The notes under the pieces: model-generated
Database searches by the model: none
Told to the model about the DNA's origin: nothing
The model's input: the letters and a program-made list of their open reading frames with translations, nothing else
Program-made: the position numbers and the translations under genes
Source of the DNA: Erysipelothrix tonsillarum DSM 14972
Lineage (GTDB): Bacteria; Bacillota_I; Bacilli_A; Erysipelotrichales; Erysipelotrichaceae
Assembly: GCF_000373785.1 (NCBI RefSeq)
Contig: NZ_KB892377.1
Span: 62,001-126,000, forward strand
DNA length: 64,000 bases
Reading direction: 5' to 3'
Shown: piece after piece, positions 26,049-34,511 of the stretch
How positions within the stretch are numbered: position 1 is the stretch's first letter
Layout of the letters: each line of letters starts with the position of its first letter

Positions 26049-26158
26049 TTACCTACAATGTTATGTCTTTTACTATGTAATGTCAATAAAAGGGACAGAG
26101 TGTTTGGATTGACACAAATACAATCTGTTGTATAATACATATATAACATATAGGTAAA
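26049..26158. promoter_or_regulatory. Divergent Rrf2/cysK control region
   Basis: cysK promoter TTGACA (26109-26114), 16 bases, TATAAT (26131-26136). A shared motif, ATAACATnnTAGGTAA-like, lies just before each start: AACATATAGGTAA on plus (26146-26158) and AACATTGTAGGTAA on minus (26062-26049). These are probable Rrf2 operators. Confidence 0.6.
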
Positions 26159-26167
26159 GGTGATAAT

Positions 26168-27097
26168 ATGAAAACATATAAAAATATAACAGAACTTATT
26201 GGACGAACACCCCTCGTAGAACTGAATAACATTTCAAAAGAAGCAGGATTAAAGAATCCTATTCTTGCAAAGGTTGAATTTTTTAACCCCGGTGGTAGTG
26301 TGAAAGATCGTATTGCATTTGCAATGCTAACGGAAGCACGCAAACAGGGTTTGGTAAATGATGAAACGGTTATTATTGAGCCAACCAGTGGTAACACAGG
26401 AATTGGGCTTGCATCCATTGGCGCATCGATGGGACTTCGCGTAATCTTAACAATGCCCGAAACAATGAGCGTAGAGCGCCGTAATTTACTAAAAGCTTAT
26501 GGTGCAGAGTTAATTCTTACTGACGGCGCAAGTGGCATGAAAGGTGCTATCGCAAAAGCTGAAGAACTCGCAAAAGATTTTGGAAATTCCTTTATCCCAG
26601 CGCAGTTTGACAACACCGCAAATGTTCAAGCGCATTATACAACTACAGGACCAGAAATCTATGCCGATACGGAAGGCGAAGTTGATATATTCATTGCCGG
26701 AATTGGAACTGGTGGTACAATTACAGGTACAGGTTCATTTTTAAAAGAAAAGAATGAATCAGTTCAAATTATTGCAGTGGAACCGGAAAACTCAGCAGTT
26801 TTATCAGGTGAAAAACCAGGACCTCACAAACTTCAAGGTCTTGGAGCTGGTTTTGTTCCATCGATTCTTCAAACAGATTTGTATGATGAAGTGATTCGAA
26901 TTACGGATGCAGAAGCATTTGAAATTGGCCGTAAATTGGCTCAAAATGAAGGATTGCTTGTTGGTGTTTCTTCCGGTGCAGCAGTTGCGGCAGCGTTAAA
27001 AGTAGCACAACGTCCAGAAAATGAAGGCAAAACAATTGTTGTTGTATTGCCGGATACGGGCGAACGTTACTTGTCGACACCAATGTTTAACGAATAA
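26168..27097 (+). CDS. cysK: Cysteine synthase (O-acetylserine sulfhydrylase)
   Basis: PLP enzyme of 309 aa making cysteine from O-acetylserine and sulfide. It has the PLP Lys in NPGGSVKDR (near 43), the TSGNTGIG loop, [12 protein letters not shown] phosphate-binding loop and SSGAA near the C-terminus. It is divergent from an Rrf2 regulator that probably represses it when cysteine is plentiful. Cystathionine-beta-synthase-like activity cannot be excluded. Confidence 0.95.
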   Translation: MKTYKNITELIGRTPLVELNNISKEAGLKNPILAKVEFFNPGGSVKDRIAFAMLTEARKQGLVNDETVIIEPTSGNTGIGLASIGASMGLRVILTMPETMSVERRNLLKAYGAELILTDGASGMKGAIAKAEELAKDFGNSFIPAQFDNTANVQAHYTTTGPEIYADTEGEVDIFIAGIGTGGTITGTGSFLKEKNESVQIIAVEPENSAVLSGEKPGPHKLQGLGAGFVPSILQTDLYDEVIRITDAEAFEIGRKLAQNEGLLVGVSSGAAVAAALKVAQRPENEGKTIVVVLPDTGERYLSTPMFNE

Positions 27098-27110
27098 AAT
27101 AAAATTTAGG

Positions 27111-27138
27111 AAAACAACATCATATCGATGTTGTTTTT
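27111..27138 (+). terminator. cysK terminator
   Basis: AAAACAACATC (27111-27121)/GATGTTGTTTT (27127-27137), followed by T. Confidence 0.88.
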
Positions 27139-27201
27139 TTTCTAATTTCAATCGTTTTATGATAAGATTTAAACTATAGAGAGATTGTGAGGATGAGAAT
27201 C

Positions 27202-27819
27202 ATGACGAAGAAAAAACAGGCACGATATCAACAAATTGCTCTTGATATTGCAGCTCGTATTGCACGTAATGATCTAATAGAAGGCGAACGGATTTCGGGC
27301 CGCTCCATATTATCAAGCGAATACGGCGTTTCTCCTGAAACAATTCGGAGAGCGATGAGCTTGCTTGAAGAGGTCGATGTTGTGCATGTTGCCAACAATT
27401 ATGGGGTTATTATTGGTAGTAAAGAAGCTGCCATTAGTTATCTTGATTCCTTTTCTTCAGTAACGGATGTGACGGAACTCAAACATCGTTTAACATTTTT
27501 AATGGATAAACGACATGAAATTGATGAAGAAATTAACACAATTGTGAGTCAAATTGTAGATTTATCAAGTCGCTTTACATTTTCAGATCCTTTAAAACGC
27601 TTTGAGTTTTCTTTACGGGCGAACTCAAAATTAATTGGGCAGACGATCGGGAGTTCTGCGTTTTATCAAACTACGAAAATGACAATTATTGCTTTAAACC
27701 GCAAGGGGGCGATGATTTTATCACCGGGCCCAGATGCTGTATTTGAGGAAAATGATGTCTTAGTGGTGGTGGGACATGTCGCAGATGTCGCAAAGGTAGA
27801 AATGTTGGTCCAAGGCTAG
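27202..27819 (+). CDS. BusR-like regulator: GntR-type HTH plus RCK_C (TrkA-C) domain
   Basis: Protein of 205 aa. The start is the ATG after TGAGG (upstream in-frame GTG 27187 and ATG 27193 are alternatives). A GntR-type winged helix occupies residues 1-75 (SSEYGVSPETIRRAMSLLEEVDVV), a linker helix about 85-125, and an RCK_C domain about 135-203 (LIGQTIGSSAFYQ ... VLVVVGHVADV). BusR of streptococci and lactococci has the same order and length and represses the betaine importer BusAB when bound to c-di-AMP. No transporter is adjacent, so the target is not visible. Confidence 0.82.
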   Translation: MTKKKQARYQQIALDIAARIARNDLIEGERISGRSILSSEYGVSPETIRRAMSLLEEVDVVHVANNYGVIIGSKEAAISYLDSFSSVTDVTELKHRLTFLMDKRHEIDEEINTIVSQIVDLSSRFTFSDPLKRFEFSLRANSKLIGQTIGSSAFYQTTKMTIIALNRKGAMILSPGPDAVFEENDVLVVVGHVADVAKVEMLVQG

Positions 27820-27851
27820 TCAAATAAGTGTTGATGTGGTAAAATGGTGTT

Positions 27852-28057
27852 GAAAAATCGTACTAAAGATATATTGGTTCAAACGTTGTTTTTAGAGACA
27901 AGTTGGTTGGTGAAAAACTTGAACAACATTGGATCGGTGCTCCTTTAGAAGATGAGGAAACTCCGTATTGTTTGCGTTAAAAACATGTGAGATGTATACA
28001 CTTGTATAAATCAGGATGGTACCGCGTGAAAACGTTCCTGGAGGGAATGTTTTTTTT
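27852..28057 (+). ncRNA. T-box riboswitch, alanine type, upstream of alaS
   Basis: Leader with stem I landmarks (AGAGA at 27894, GGTTGGTGAAAA), a likely GCT alanine specifier in the GGTGCTCC segment near 27937, and the T-box AGGATGGTACCGCG (28013-28026). The terminator hairpin AACGTTCC (28031-28038)/GGAATGTT (28044-28051) ends in a T run. It senses uncharged tRNA-Ala and permits read-through into alaS. TGgTAAAAT (27837-27845) is the probable promoter. Confidence 0.93.
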
Positions 28058-28074
28058 ATGTTTAGGAGGAAGTT

Positions 28075-30684
28075 ATGAAGCAACTTACAAGCAGTGAAAT
28101 TAGAAATATGTTCTTGGATTATTTTAAAGCACAAGATCACATGATTGAACCGGGTGCACCCCTTGTGCCAATTGATGATGATACGCTATTATGGATTAAT
28201 TCTGGGGTAGCAGCTTTAAAGAAATATTTTGACGGCCGTGTTAAACCTAAAAAACCTCGTATTGCTAATGTTCAAAAGTCTTTACGAACGAATGACATTG
28301 ATAATGTAGGAAAGACAGCACGTCACCATACATTCTTTGAAATGCTCGGAAACTTTTCAATTGGTGATTATTTTAAAGAGGAAGCTATCGGATTTGCGTA
28401 TGAATTCTTATTTTCAAAAGAGTGGCTTGATTTAGATATTAACAATGCTTACTTTAGTGTACACACGGATGATCACGAAGCTTACGATATTTGGGTCAAT
28501 AAATATCATGTTGATCCGTCACGAATTTTGCGTACGGATGATAACTTTTGGCAAATTGGGGATGGTCCTTGTGGACCAAACTCAGAAATATTCTATGACC
28601 GCGGTCCAAAGTATGACCCCGAAAATATTGGAGAACGCTTATTCTTCGAAGATCTCGAGAATGATCGCTATGTGGAAGTATGGAATATTGTTTTCTCACA
28701 ATTTGATGGTGTTGAAGGCGGAGATATTCATACTTTTAAAGAATTACCACAAAAGAACATTGATACAGGAATGGGATTCGAACGACTTGTAAGTATTGTT
28801 CAAGATGGTGATACAAACTTTGATACAGACTTATTCATTCCGATTATTCAAGCAATTGAAGCACTGACTCCCCATAAATACCAAGATAATGTGATGGCTT
28901 ATCGTGTTATTTCCGACCATATTCGTTCGCTTGTCTTTACACTTGCAGATGGGGCTGTGTTCTCAAATGAAGGACGTGGCTACGTATTGCGCAGAATTCT
29001 TCGACGTGCGGTACGTTTTGGGAAGGTTCTCGAGATTGAAGGAACATTCCTACATACGCTTGTGGATGATGTGATTGCGGTTATGGGTGAGGCTTATCCC
29101 AATCTTTCTGATCATCGTGATATGATTATGAAACTCATATTAAGTGAGGAGGAACGTTTTGCGAAAACACTTGCTGGTGGTGAAAAATTACTTCTTGATA
29201 CGATTGAATCGAATAAAGATGGAATAATTACAGGTGAGGTTGCCTTTAAACTCTACGATACGTATGGTTTCCCAATCGAATTAACTCAAGAAATTGCTGA
29301 TGAACATCGTGTCACCGTCGATTTAGAAGGTTTTAAAGCTTCCTTGCAAGAGCAAAAAGAGCGTGCAAGAAACAGTCGACAAAAAGTTGAATCCATGGGT
29401 TCGCAACAAGAAGATTTACTGAATTTCAAAGCAGAAAGTGAATTTCTTTATGATACCTTTGAAACGAAGGGGCGCGTTGTAGGGCTCTTTGTTGAGGGTA
29501 AACTTGTTGATTCCTTTACGGGTAAAGGACATGTTGTTTTTGATAAGACATGCTTCTATGCTGAAAGTGGTGGACAAGTTGCGGATACAGGAACTATTGA
29601 ATCCGATAGTGCTAAAGGTCACGTACTTGATGTGAAAAAAGCGAACGGAGGTCAACCACTTCATTTTGTTGAAGTGGATGGCACGATTACAATGGGACAA
29701 GAATTCGATCTTCGAATTGATGCGAAACGTCGCGTATTAATCCGTAAAAATCACTCCTGTGTTCATTTACTTCATGCTGCGTTAAAAACTGTTGTAGGAG
29801 ATCATGTTTCCCAAGCAGGGTCGTTTGTTGATGAAAACTATTTCCGCTTTGACTTTTCCCACTTTGAAAAAGTTACCGACGAGCAACTCGAAACAGTTGA
29901 GCGAATGATCAATGAGTGGATCGCGGCTTCATTACCAATCACGGTTGTTGAAAAGCCACTTGAAGAAGCTAAAGCAATGGGAGCTATGGCTCTGTTCTCA
30001 GAGAATTATGGTTCTGTTGTACGGGTCGTAACGATGGGTGATGTTTCTATGGAATTATGTGGTGGAACACATGCTCATGGTACGGGAGAAATTGGAGTCT
30101 TCAAGCTTGTATCTGAAGAAAGTGTAGGCTCTGGCGTACGTCGTATCTTAGGTAAGACAAGCTTTGGTGCGTACGAAGATTACAAAGAAACAGAAACGAA
30201 AATGGATGCAATTCGCACTCAGTTAAAGTTATCTCCTCAAAAATCTATTTCGTCAAAAATTGAAGAGATGGAAGCAGACATGAAATTATTAGAAGGTAAG
30301 TACAAACTAATGATGGCCGATGTTCTTAAAGCGAAAACACAAGAGTACATCGAAAAAGCGCATGTTGTCGGTAATGACCTTCGATATGTATGGATTGACA
30401 TGGAAGATCAAGAAATGAATGTTGTCAAAGAACTTGTTGAAAAAGTTCGTGATCACGTTGATATCGTCTTCGTTGCAAATCATAAAGTGTCTGCAGTGAC
30501 TTTCGTAGTTGGATGTAGTGATAAAGCAATTAAAGCAGGAATCAAAGCAGGAGACTTAGCGAAAGAGGCAGCACTAACAACAGGGGGTAATGGTGGTGGT
30601 AAACCCAACTTTGCTCAAGCTGGTGGTAAAGATGTTTCGAAAATTGAAGCAGCTAAATTAGTGATTTCTAACAAAATTGCTTAA
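28075..30684 (+). CDS. alaS: Alanyl-tRNA synthetase
   Basis: Full-length enzyme of 869 aa. The class II catalytic core is N-terminal (ARHHTFFEMLGNFSIGDYF). The editing domain is present with HSCVHLLHAAL and the zinc-type CGGTHAHGTGEIG. A C-terminal oligomerisation/C-Ala region ends with GGGKPNFAQAGG. Charges tRNA-Ala and hydrolyses misacylated Ser/Gly. RBS TTAGGAGG. It opens the block continuing into ireB, ruvX, DUF1292 and mltG. Confidence 0.97.
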   Translation: MKQLTSSEIRNMFLDYFKAQDHMIEPGAPLVPIDDDTLLWINSGVAALKKYFDGRVKPKKPRIANVQKSLRTNDIDNVGKTARHHTFFEMLGNFSIGDYFKEEAIGFAYEFLFSKEWLDLDINNAYFSVHTDDHEAYDIWVNKYHVDPSRILRTDDNFWQIGDGPCGPNSEIFYDRGPKYDPENIGERLFFEDLENDRYVEVWNIVFSQFDGVEGGDIHTFKELPQKNIDTGMGFERLVSIVQDGDTNFDTDLFIPIIQAIEALTPHKYQDNVMAYRVISDHIRSLVFTLADGAVFSNEGRGYVLRRILRRAVRFGKVLEIEGTFLHTLVDDVIAVMGEAYPNLSDHRDMIMKLILSEEERFAKTLAGGEKLLLDTIESNKDGIITGEVAFKLYDTYGFPIELTQEIADEHRVTVDLEGFKASLQEQKERARNSRQKVESMGSQQEDLLNFKAESEFLYDTFETKGRVVGLFVEGKLVDSFTGKGHVVFDKTCFYAESGGQVADTGTIESDSAKGHVLDVKKANGGQPLHFVEVDGTITMGQEFDLRIDAKRRVLIRKNHSCVHLLHAALKTVVGDHVSQAGSFVDENYFRFDFSHFEKVTDEQLETVERMINEWIAASLPITVVEKPLEEAKAMGAMALFSENYGSVVRVVTMGDVSMELCGGTHAHGTGEIGVFKLVSEESVGSGVRRILGKTSFGAYEDYKETETKMDAIRTQLKLSPQKSISSKIEEMEADMKLLEGKYKLMMADVLKAKTQEYIEKAHVVGNDLRYVWIDMEDQEMNVVKELVEKVRDHVDIVFVANHKVSAVTFVVGCSDKAIKAGIKAGDLAKEAALTTGGNGGGKPNFAQAGGKDVSKIEAAKLVISNKIA

Positions 30685-30739
30685 TAACTTTATCTTTTAG
30701 AGTTTATACGATAAAATAAAGACAAAGGATGTGATATAA

Positions 30740-31000
30740 ATGTCGAAACACAATGTGACAGAAACAATGGCTTTCAATTCAGATGAAGTGCGTCGTGATC
30801 GAATTAAAGAAATCCTTGCTGAAGTTGAATCAGCACTCGAGGAACGTGGCTATCAAGCAGTCAGTCAAATCTCTGGGTATTTAATCTCAAATGACCCAGC
30901 TTACATCTCATCACACAATAACGCGCGTGTGAAGATTCAGGAAGTAGAACGTTACGAAATTATTGAAGAGTTAGTGCGTTTTTATCTTAGTGAAAAATAA
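30740..31000 (+). CDS. ireB: IreB family regulatory protein
   Basis: Protein of 86 aa of the former DUF965 (YrzL) family. Conserved segments RERGYxAVxQI-like (EERGYQAVSQISGYLISNDPAYI) and HNNAR are visible. In Enterococcus, IreB is a phosphorylation substrate of the IreK kinase in cephalosporin resistance; the N-terminal Thr residues (NVTETMAF) are candidate sites. The position between alaS and ruvX is conserved in Firmicutes. Confidence 0.92.
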   Translation: MSKHNVTETMAFNSDEVRRDRIKEILAEVESALEERGYQAVSQISGYLISNDPAYISSHNNARVKIQEVERYEIIEELVRFYLSEK

Positions 31001-31435
31001 ATGATCGGTAAGATAATAGGTCTCGATTTAGGCTCTAAAACATGTGGTGTTGCTTTATCGGATGGGCTGGGTATGTATGCTCATCCGGTAGAGACACTCT
31101 ATTATAAAGCGTCAATTGATGAGTTAAAAGAACCTTTAGAAGCATTAGTCACTAAAGAGCGCGTAAAAGTAATTGCTTTGGGTTTTCCTAAGATGATGAA
31201 TAATGATGTTGGGGAACGTGCCCAAATTTCTGAAGAATTTAAAAAGACATTGGAGTCTTGGTTTAATTGTGAGGTTGTTTTAATAGACGAACGTCTTACA
31301 AGTGTCGTTGCAAATCGCCAACTTATTGATCAAGATGTATCACGAAAAAAAAGAAAGAAAGTTGTCGATCAACTTGCGGCAGTCCATATACTTCAAACCT
31401 ATTTGGATAAACGCCGTTTTATGGAGGGAAATTAA
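31001..31435 (+). CDS. ruvX: Putative pre-16S rRNA nuclease / Holliday junction resolvase-like YqgF
   Basis: RNase H-fold protein of 144 aa. The first acid is in IGLDLGSKTCGVALSD, the second is in VVLIDERLTS, and a C-terminal DQLAAVHILQTYLD segment holds the third. The family processes the 5' end of 16S rRNA. The ATG is adjacent to the ireB stop, so the two are coupled. Confidence 0.93.
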   Translation: MIGKIIGLDLGSKTCGVALSDGLGMYAHPVETLYYKASIDELKEPLEALVTKERVKVIALGFPKMMNNDVGERAQISEEFKKTLESWFNCEVVLIDERLTSVVANRQLIDQDVSRKKRKKVVDQLAAVHILQTYLDKRRFMEGN

Positions 31436-31436
31436 A

Positions 31437-31787
31437 ATGGAAGAAAAATCACTAATTGTCATCAATGATGACGGAACTGAACAAGAAATGGAAATCTTAT
31501 TTACATTTGATGATGATACATTCAATAAAAAATATGTATTGTATGTAAGTCCTGAAGATACAACAGGCGAAGTATTTGTCTCAAGTTATGAAGAGGATGG
31601 CGCATTAAATGCCGTTACAGATCCAAAAGAATGGGCAATGATTGAAGAAGTTTTTAATGCATTTGTAATTCAACACGATGAATCAAATGAAGAAGGCACT
31701 TGTGCTTGCGGTCATAATCATGAAGAAAAAGAAGCTTCAGATGATCATGAATGCAATTGCGGATGTGGTCATGACCACTCACACTAA
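31437..31787 (+). CDS. DUF1292 (YrzB-like) protein with Cys/His-rich tail
   Basis: Protein of 116 aa. The start is the ATG 8 bases after GGAGGG, just past the ruvX stop. Residues 1-80 form the DUF1292 domain (NDDGTEQEMEILFTFDDD ... KYVLYV). The last 30 residues contain five Cys and seven His (CACGHNH ... CNCGCGHDHSH), which looks like a metal-binding tail. Family function is unknown. Confidence 0.85.
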   Translation: MEEKSLIVINDDGTEQEMEILFTFDDDTFNKKYVLYVSPEDTTGEVFVSSYEEDGALNAVTDPKEWAMIEEVFNAFVIQHDESNEEGTCACGHNHEEKEASDDHECNCGCGHDHSH

Positions 31788-32853
31788 GAAAATTCTTGGT
31801 GGCCTTTTGCTTCTTTGTGTGATTGCGGTAGTAGGCTTTATGCTTCTTTTCAATATCAACACACAGAGCGTTACAAAGGACAGTCAAACTGTTCTTTTTA
31901 ATGTAAATGAAGGGGACACCATGTCTTCGGTGATTGATCGGTTAGCAGATGAGGGAATCGTACGATCGTCTTTCTTTACAAAAATAAAGGCAAAACTCGG
32001 TCACCACAGTGAATTGTTTGAAGGTCAGTTTGTATTAGATAAAAGTTGGGATGTTGAACACATTCTTAATTATCTTGAACGTCCCTCTTATGTAGATGAT
32101 AAAACCGGATCGGTTACGATTACGCTTGTTGAGGGAAGTTGGGCAAAAGATATGGCCAAAAAGATTTCAGCTGTAACGAACACGAAAGCGGAACGATTCC
32201 TTGAACTTTGGAATGATCCAAAATATATTGAATCATTAATGTCTCAATATGAAGTCTTATCAAAAGATTTACTTAAAAATAAAGACGCAAAGGTTCTGCT
32301 CGAGGGATACCTTTACCCAGACACCTATGAGTTTAATGTCAATAATTCTGAAGAAGAAATTACAGAGCGACTCATCGCAAACGGTAATGATAAATATCAA
32401 AATTACAAGGATAAAATTTCAACATTGAATCTAACGCCTTATGAACTTTTCAGTTTAGCGTCGATTGTTGAGTATGAAGCTCCAGGTTATGAAAATATGC
32501 GCGATGTTGCAGGGGTCTTTATCAATCGTCTGAACCAAGGTATGAAACTCGAATCAAGCGTGACAATTTGTTATGCCCTGTATGAATTTGATGACTGGGA
32601 TGATTGTGAGTCAATGACCAACAATCAAATTGATTCTCCGTATAATACCTATCGATATGAGGGGATTACACCAGGACCGATCTTAAATCCATCTGAATCG
32701 GCCATTGAAGCAGTGTTAAATTATTCGCATCATGATTATTTATTCTTTGTGGCGAATGTAAAGGCAGATAAAAACGATCCAGACTATGGGAAAATATATT
32801 ATTCAAAAACATTTGAAGAACACGATGAGCGTGTAAAAGAAATACTTCATTAA
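31771..32853 (+). CDS. mltG: Endolytic murein transglycosylase MltG (YceG-like)
   Basis: Protein of 360 aa from the ATG at 31771, which overlaps the DUF1292 gene by 17 bases. A longer upstream frame to 31678 is out-of-frame overlap and not conserved. An N-terminal membrane anchor (LLLLCVIAVVGFMLL) precedes a LysM-like segment. The catalytic domain has LLEGYLYPDTYEF, the Glu in SIVEYEA, and ITPGPILNPS. It cleaves nascent glycan strands to set their length. Confidence 0.92.
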   Translation: MTTHTKKILGGLLLLCVIAVVGFMLLFNINTQSVTKDSQTVLFNVNEGDTMSSVIDRLADEGIVRSSFFTKIKAKLGHHSELFEGQFVLDKSWDVEHILNYLERPSYVDDKTGSVTITLVEGSWAKDMAKKISAVTNTKAERFLELWNDPKYIESLMSQYEVLSKDLLKNKDAKVLLEGYLYPDTYEFNVNNSEEEITERLIANGNDKYQNYKDKISTLNLTPYELFSLASIVEYEAPGYENMRDVAGVFINRLNQGMKLESSVTICYALYEFDDWDDCESMTNNQIDSPYNTYRYEGITPGPILNPSESAIEAVLNYSHHDYLFFVANVKADKNDPDYGKIYYSKTFEEHDERVKEILH

Positions 32854-32869
32854 GTATGAGGAGGCTATA

Positions 32870-33499
32870 ATGAATCCAATTGTTATTGGGATTGCCGGAG
32901 GAAGTGCATCCGGAAAATCGAGTATTGCAAAAAAATTAAAGAAACATTTTGATGAAACTCAAAAAGTGGTAATCATCAAAATGGATGATTACTATAAAGA
33001 TCAAAGTCATTTACCCATGGAAGAACGATTGGAAACCAATTATGATCATCCTTTTGCTTTTGATATGGATCTTCTAGTTGCGGATGTGAAAGCTTTAAAG
33101 AATGGTGTTTCGATCAATAAACCTGTGTACGATTTTATGAATCATACACGCAGTCAGTATTCAGAAGAAATTCAGTGTAATGACGTTATTGTACTTGAAG
33201 GGTTAATGACATTAGATGATGCACGTTTACGGGATTTACTCGACATTAAGGTTTTCGTGGATGCACCGGCAGACATTCGTTTTATTCGACGACTTGTTCG
33301 TGATGTTAATAAACGAGGACGAACTTTAGATCATGTTATTGAACAATATATGTCCACCGTTCGTATAATGCATGAACAGTTCGTAGAACCATCAAAGCGC
33401 TATGCCGATATTATAATTCCCGAAGGGGCTCATAACACAGTTGCCATTGATCTGCTTACAACTAAAATAAGTAGTATCATTGGTACGAGTGTGGTATAA
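32870..33499 (+). CDS. udk: Uridine kinase
   Basis: Phosphorylates uridine and cytidine in pyrimidine salvage. The 209-aa protein has P-loop GGSASGKSS (residues 10-18), MDDYY, NYDHPFAFD and RRLVRDVNKRGR. RBS GAGGAGG. It sits between mltG and greA as in Bacillus. Confidence 0.95.
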   Translation: MNPIVIGIAGGSASGKSSIAKKLKKHFDETQKVVIIKMDDYYKDQSHLPMEERLETNYDHPFAFDMDLLVADVKALKNGVSINKPVYDFMNHTRSQYSEEIQCNDVIVLEGLMTLDDARLRDLLDIKVFVDAPADIRFIRRLVRDVNKRGRTLDHVIEQYMSTVRIMHEQFVEPSKRYADIIIPEGAHNTVAIDLLTTKISSIIGTSVV

Positions 33500-33500
33500 T
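33492..33500 (+). promoter_or_regulatory. Extended -10 promoter of greA
   Basis: TGgTATAAT overlapping the udk stop codon. Confidence 0.5.
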
Positions 33501-33522
33501 TTTTATTCAAGGAGTGATGAAC

Positions 33523-33993
33523 ATGACAGAAAGAATTCCTGTAACACAGGCTGGTTTAGATGAATTAAATCGTGAGCTTCGTCAATTAATCGAAGTTGAA
33601 CGTCCAGAAGTTATTGAAGATTTAAAAGCAGCGCGCGCACAAGGTGACTTGTCTGAAAATGCTGATTACGATGCAGCACGCGATCGTCAAGCTCGTGTTG
33701 AAGCACGCATCCGCGAAATTGAAGCAACATTAACTAAAGTTGAAATCATTGACGGTGAAAAAGCTAAAAAACATAAAACTGTTGGCCTTGGGGCAACGGT
33801 AACAATCTATGATATGGAAATGGAAATTGAAGAAACATTCTCGATTGTAGGTTCTGTTGAAGCAGATCCTGAAAATGGTAAACTATCCAATGTTTCACCA
33901 CTAGCTCAAGCTATGAACGAAGCCAAAGAAGGCGATGTTGTAGAAGTTCAAGTTGATGAACCTTACGAAGTTAAAGTCCTTAAAATAAACTAA
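33523..33993 (+). CDS. greA: Transcription elongation factor GreA
   Basis: Rescues backtracked RNA polymerase by stimulating transcript cleavage. The protein is 156 aa from the ATG 8 bases after AAGGAG. It has an N-terminal coiled coil with the acidic tip DLSENADYDAARD and a C-terminal FKBP-like domain. GTG 33514 and ATG 33517 are too close to the ribosome site to be preferred. Confidence 0.96.
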   Translation: MTERIPVTQAGLDELNRELRQLIEVERPEVIEDLKAARAQGDLSENADYDAARDRQARVEARIREIEATLTKVEIIDGEKAKKHKTVGLGATVTIYDMEMEIEETFSIVGSVEADPENGKLSNVSPLAQAMNEAKEGDVVEVQVDEPYEVKVLKIN

Positions 33994-34015
33994 GAAGCAT
34001 GCGCTTCTTTTTTTT
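33992..34015 (+). terminator. greA terminator
   Basis: AAGAAGC (33992-33998)/GCTTCTT (34003-34009) plus T run. Confidence 0.85.
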
Positions 34016-34058
34016 ATGTCGTCAATGCGTCAACGCATAATTAGTATAGGGGTGAGTG

Positions 34059-34511
34059 ATGCGGATTCTTGGTATTGTTTTAGGGATGCTTGGAATTCTC
34101 ATTTGGGGCTTTAGCGTTCAGATGATTCGTCCAAATACACCTAAAAAACTGGAAATAATTCTTGATCTAGGTTCTCAACAATATCCTGTCACGGTGATGC
34201 CTGAGGAAACACTCGATGATATTTTGCTCCGGTTGGGTTTTAAACGTGAAAATTTTAAAAATATCCCGACTGATTTCGAATTCTATGAAGGTCAAGTGGT
34301 TAAGTTGGAACAAGATACCCCATGTATTTCGCTTAATTACGCTACCCGCGAAGAATTAATGCAAATTAAAGGGATTGGGCAACGAAAAGCAGATGCAATT
34401 ATTCAATATCGTTTGCGTTATAACGGTTTTACTAAGGTTGATGAACTTCAAAATATTAAAGGCATTGGACCTAAAATGTTAGCGCGCATCCGTGATGATG
34501 TATGTATCTAA
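34059..34511 (+). CDS. comEA: Competence protein ComEA
   Basis: Membrane-anchored DNA receptor for natural transformation, 150 aa. It has an N-terminal membrane helix (LGIVLGMLGILIWGF), an SLBB-like middle (TLDDILLRLGF) and a C-terminal double helix-hairpin-helix (LMQIKGIGQRKADAII, LQNIKGIGPKMLARI) that binds dsDNA. It overlaps comEC by 10 bp. A small dyad ATGCGT-CA-ACGCAT (34025-34038) lies in the leader. Confidence 0.92.
   Translation: MRILGIVLGMLGILIWGFSVQMIRPNTPKKLEIILDLGSQQYPVTVMPEETLDDILLRLGFKRENFKNIPTDFEFYEGQVVKLEQDTPCISLNYATREELMQIKGIGQRKADAIIQYRLRYNGFTKVDELQNIKGIGPKMLARIRDDVCI

Noticed and set aside
28496-28792. Overlapping frames inside alaS
   Set aside because: Shadows of alaS in other frames, low-quality protein sequence.
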